A stretch of DNA of 64,000 bases, taken from positions 4,086,001-4,150,000 of the forward strand of contig JALIRH010000002.1 in NCBI GenBank assembly GCA_023055505.1. Reading direction: 5' to 3'. The DNA is from Callipepla californica brunnescens (Eukaryota > Chordata > Aves > Galliformes > Odontophoridae). Below are positions 61,953-64,000 of the stretch, in pieces (the stretch's first letter is position 1; the number at the start of each line of letters is the position of its first letter). The notes under the pieces were generated by a model, which was not told the DNA's origin, ran no database searches, and was given only the letters and a program-made list of their open reading frames with translations. The translations under genes and the position numbers were made by a program.

Positions 61953-63290
61953 GTCATAGAATCACAGAATCCTCAGAATTGGAAGGGACCTCTAAAGGTC
62001 ATCCAGTCCAACTCCCCCACAATGAACGGGGACATCCACAGCTAGATGAGGTAGACCACAGCCTGTCTATCCTTGCCTTGAAAGTCTTCAGGGATGGGGC
62101 ATCCACCACATCTCTGGGCAACCTATTCCAGTGCCTCACCACTTTCACTACAAAATACTTTTTCCTCAAATGTAGCCTAAATCTATCCTCTTTAAGCTTG
62201 AAACCATTTCCCCTTGTCACAACAGAACCTGCTAAAAGAGTCTATCCCCTTCTTTCTTGTAGCTCTTCCTTAGATACTGAAAGGACATTATCAGATCACC
62301 TTAGAGCCCTCTCATCTCCAGACTGAACAGTCTCATCTCTTTCAATCTGTCCTCCTAGGAGAGGTGCTCCATCTCTTGGATCATTTTTGTGTCCCTCCTC
62401 TGGACATGCTCCACTAGGTCCGTGTTTCTCTTGTACTGAAGACTCCATATCTAGATGCATTATTCCAGGTGAGGCATCACCAGCACACAGTACAGGAGCA
62501 GGATCACCTCCCTCTACCAGTTGGTCATTCTTCTTTTGATGCAGCTTAGCATATGTTTGGCCTTCTGGACTGTGAGGGCATACTGTTGGCTCATGTCAAG
62601 CTTCCCATTCAGCAGTACCCCCAGGTCTTTTTTCTCAGGGTTGTGCTCAGTCCTTTCATCCCCCAGCTTGTATTGGTAGTGGATGTTGCCTCAGCCAAGA
62701 TGCAAGTCCCTGCTCAAGCCTGTCTAGGTACCTCTGGATGGCATCCCATTTTTTAGGTGTATCAACCACACCCTACATCTTGGTGTCATCAGCAAACTTG
62801 CTGAGGGTGCACTCAACCCCACCACCAATGTCAGTGACAAAGATACTAAAGAGTATTGGTCCCAGCACCAAACCCTGGGGGACACCACTCATTACTGATC
62901 TCCATCCAGACACTGAGCCATTGACCACCACTCTCTGGACTCAATCCTGCAGCCAGCTCTTTGTCCATTGAACAGTCGACCCATCAAAATCAAATCATTC
63001 TAATTTGGAGAGAAGGATGTTGTGGGGTGCCCTGTGAAAGCCTTTAATGAAGTCCAGATAGATGACATCAGTAGCTTTTCCCTTCTCCATTGATGCCATG
63101 ACACCATCATAAAAGGCCACTAGGCTGGTCAAGCTGTTTTGCTCTTGGTGAACTCATGCTGTTTCTCATTTATTACCTCCCCATCTTACTCGTGCCTTAG
63201 CATAGCTTCCAAAAGGATCTGCTCCATGTGCTTTCCTGACACAGAGTTGAGACTAACAGGTTGATAGTTCCTGATCCTTTATGTCTTTGT
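61953..63290 (-). mobile_element. CR1 LINE, longest copy in the window
   Basis: Minus-strand CR1 of about 1.34 kb, from the octamer tail (agagtcatagaatcacagaa) to the RT start (cctgacacagagttgagac). On the minus strand SKFADDTKM is read, with the FADD box intact at 62,785-62,796 but a stop codon directly after TKM. The NDI/GVEC region, PxxLF block (near 62,850) and the FxxAFDTV-equivalent (near 63,050) are recognisable but interrupted by stops and frameshifts. It is the youngest-looking or best-kept copy here, though not functional. Confidence 0.85.
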
Positions 63291-63327
63291 TATAACTTTC
63301 CTTAGCCTTTAGTTAAAATACCTGAAA

Positions 63328-63475
63328 TGTCACAGAGTTGGGACTTCTAGAGTTCATTGAGTCCAACCCCCTGCTGAAGCAGGTTCCCTACAATAGGTCA
63401 CACAGATAGGAGTCCAGAAGAGTCTTGAACATCTTCAGAAAAGGAGACTTCAAAACCTCTCAGAATTATGAAAGC
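63328..63475 (-). mobile_element. CR1 3' end
   Basis: Minus-strand CR1: gtcacagagttgggacttc, gagtccaaccccctgctg, ggagacttcaaaacctc. It starts about 40 bases after the long copy ends. Confidence 0.75.
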
Positions 63476-63794
63476 ATTCTTTCAAATATCAGTGAATGCC
63501 CATGCTCCTAAGTTTTCAATCAGCTGAACGAATGAGGATAAACACAGGAGGGGATAATTCATCAAAGGTCATAGTGCTGTCAGAACTAGTGACAATATCC
63601 ATGTCTCCTCTCCTGTCCCCTCATACTCCAGAACAACATATGAGCATCATGCAGATAGACAGGGAATCTGTACTTAACTTTTCCCCTCTGTCTGTAATAC
63701 TAGTCTACTTGTCTGCTTTACTGGATCTATGCACAGTTTCCCCACCTTCTTTTAGAAACACGTTATTTTTCATTAAATTAGAGTGGAATGGAAT

Positions 63795-64000
63795 AGGAAT
63801 AGTTCAGTTAGGAGGGACCCACAAAGAGCATCAAGTCCAACCTTAGGGTTAAACAAAAGTTATACTATACTACTAATGGCAATATCCAAATGTCTATTGA
63901 ACATTGAAAAAGATGGGGCATCAAACACTTATCTAGGAAGCCTGTTCGAGTGTTTCACCACCCTCCCTAATATCCAGTCTGAACCTCAATTTCCACAAAC
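63795..64000 (-). mobile_element. CR1 3' end, continues past the window
   Basis: Minus-strand CR1: ttcagttaggagggacccac, gcatcaagtccaacc, cctaatatccagtctgaacc. Truncated by the window edge. Confidence 0.75.

Noticed and set aside
1..64000. Search for a defence system, operon, phage or plasmid module
   Set aside because: Gene density, splice signals, CR1, mariner and LTR content all indicate vertebrate chromosomal DNA. No prokaryotic-type gene cluster is present.

Overview
The window reads as a gene-poor stretch of a bird nuclear genome, probably a galliform (chicken-like). The reasons are the very many CR1 LINE fragments, most truncated at the 5' end and closing on the ATTCTATG-type octamer tail; two copies of a mariner transposon whose ends and transposase remnants match my recollection of the avian Galluhop family; and two solo LTRs of a common avian retrovirus-like family. 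Base composition is AT-rich with few CpG. Nothing looks prokaryotic or viral in organisation, and I see no operons, CRISPR arrays, tRNA or rRNA genes.

Layout: 1-1,220 is AT-rich and may hold the end of a minus-strand gene (weak case). 1.4-3.2 kb is a cluster of three CR1 pieces, two of them forming a large inverted repeat. 6.3-7.8 kb and 12-14.2 kb hold more plus-strand CR1, including a rare piece of CR1 ORF1 with a decayed esterase-type domain. 14.2-19.3 kb is non-repetitive. 19.3-24 kb is a run of mostly minus-strand CR1. One solo LTR lies at about 24.8-25.3 kb and an internally deleted mariner at 27.5-28.1 kb. 28-51 kb is mostly unique sequence with scattered CR1, MIR-like fossils and a second solo LTR at about 49.5-50.0 kb.

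The only convincing protein-coding gene is on the plus strand: a coding exon entered through a splice acceptor at 51,600-51,601, open to a stop at 52,616-52,618, followed by a 3' UTR of about 0.8 kb with a canonical poly(A) signal at 53,396. It encodes 335 residues of a basic, low-complexity protein that I cannot assign to a family. A near full-length but broken mariner sits about 0.28 kb downstream. From 55.6 kb to the window end CR1 predominates again, including a 1.3 kb minus-strand copy that keeps its FADD reverse-transcriptase box.

The genes do not form a pathway: there is one host gene end in repeat-rich DNA. The best leads are that unassigned protein, the mariner pair (one long, one internally deleted), a perfect CRE abutting a perfect octamer at 43,319-43,334, and the possible minus-strand terminal exon at the left edge.
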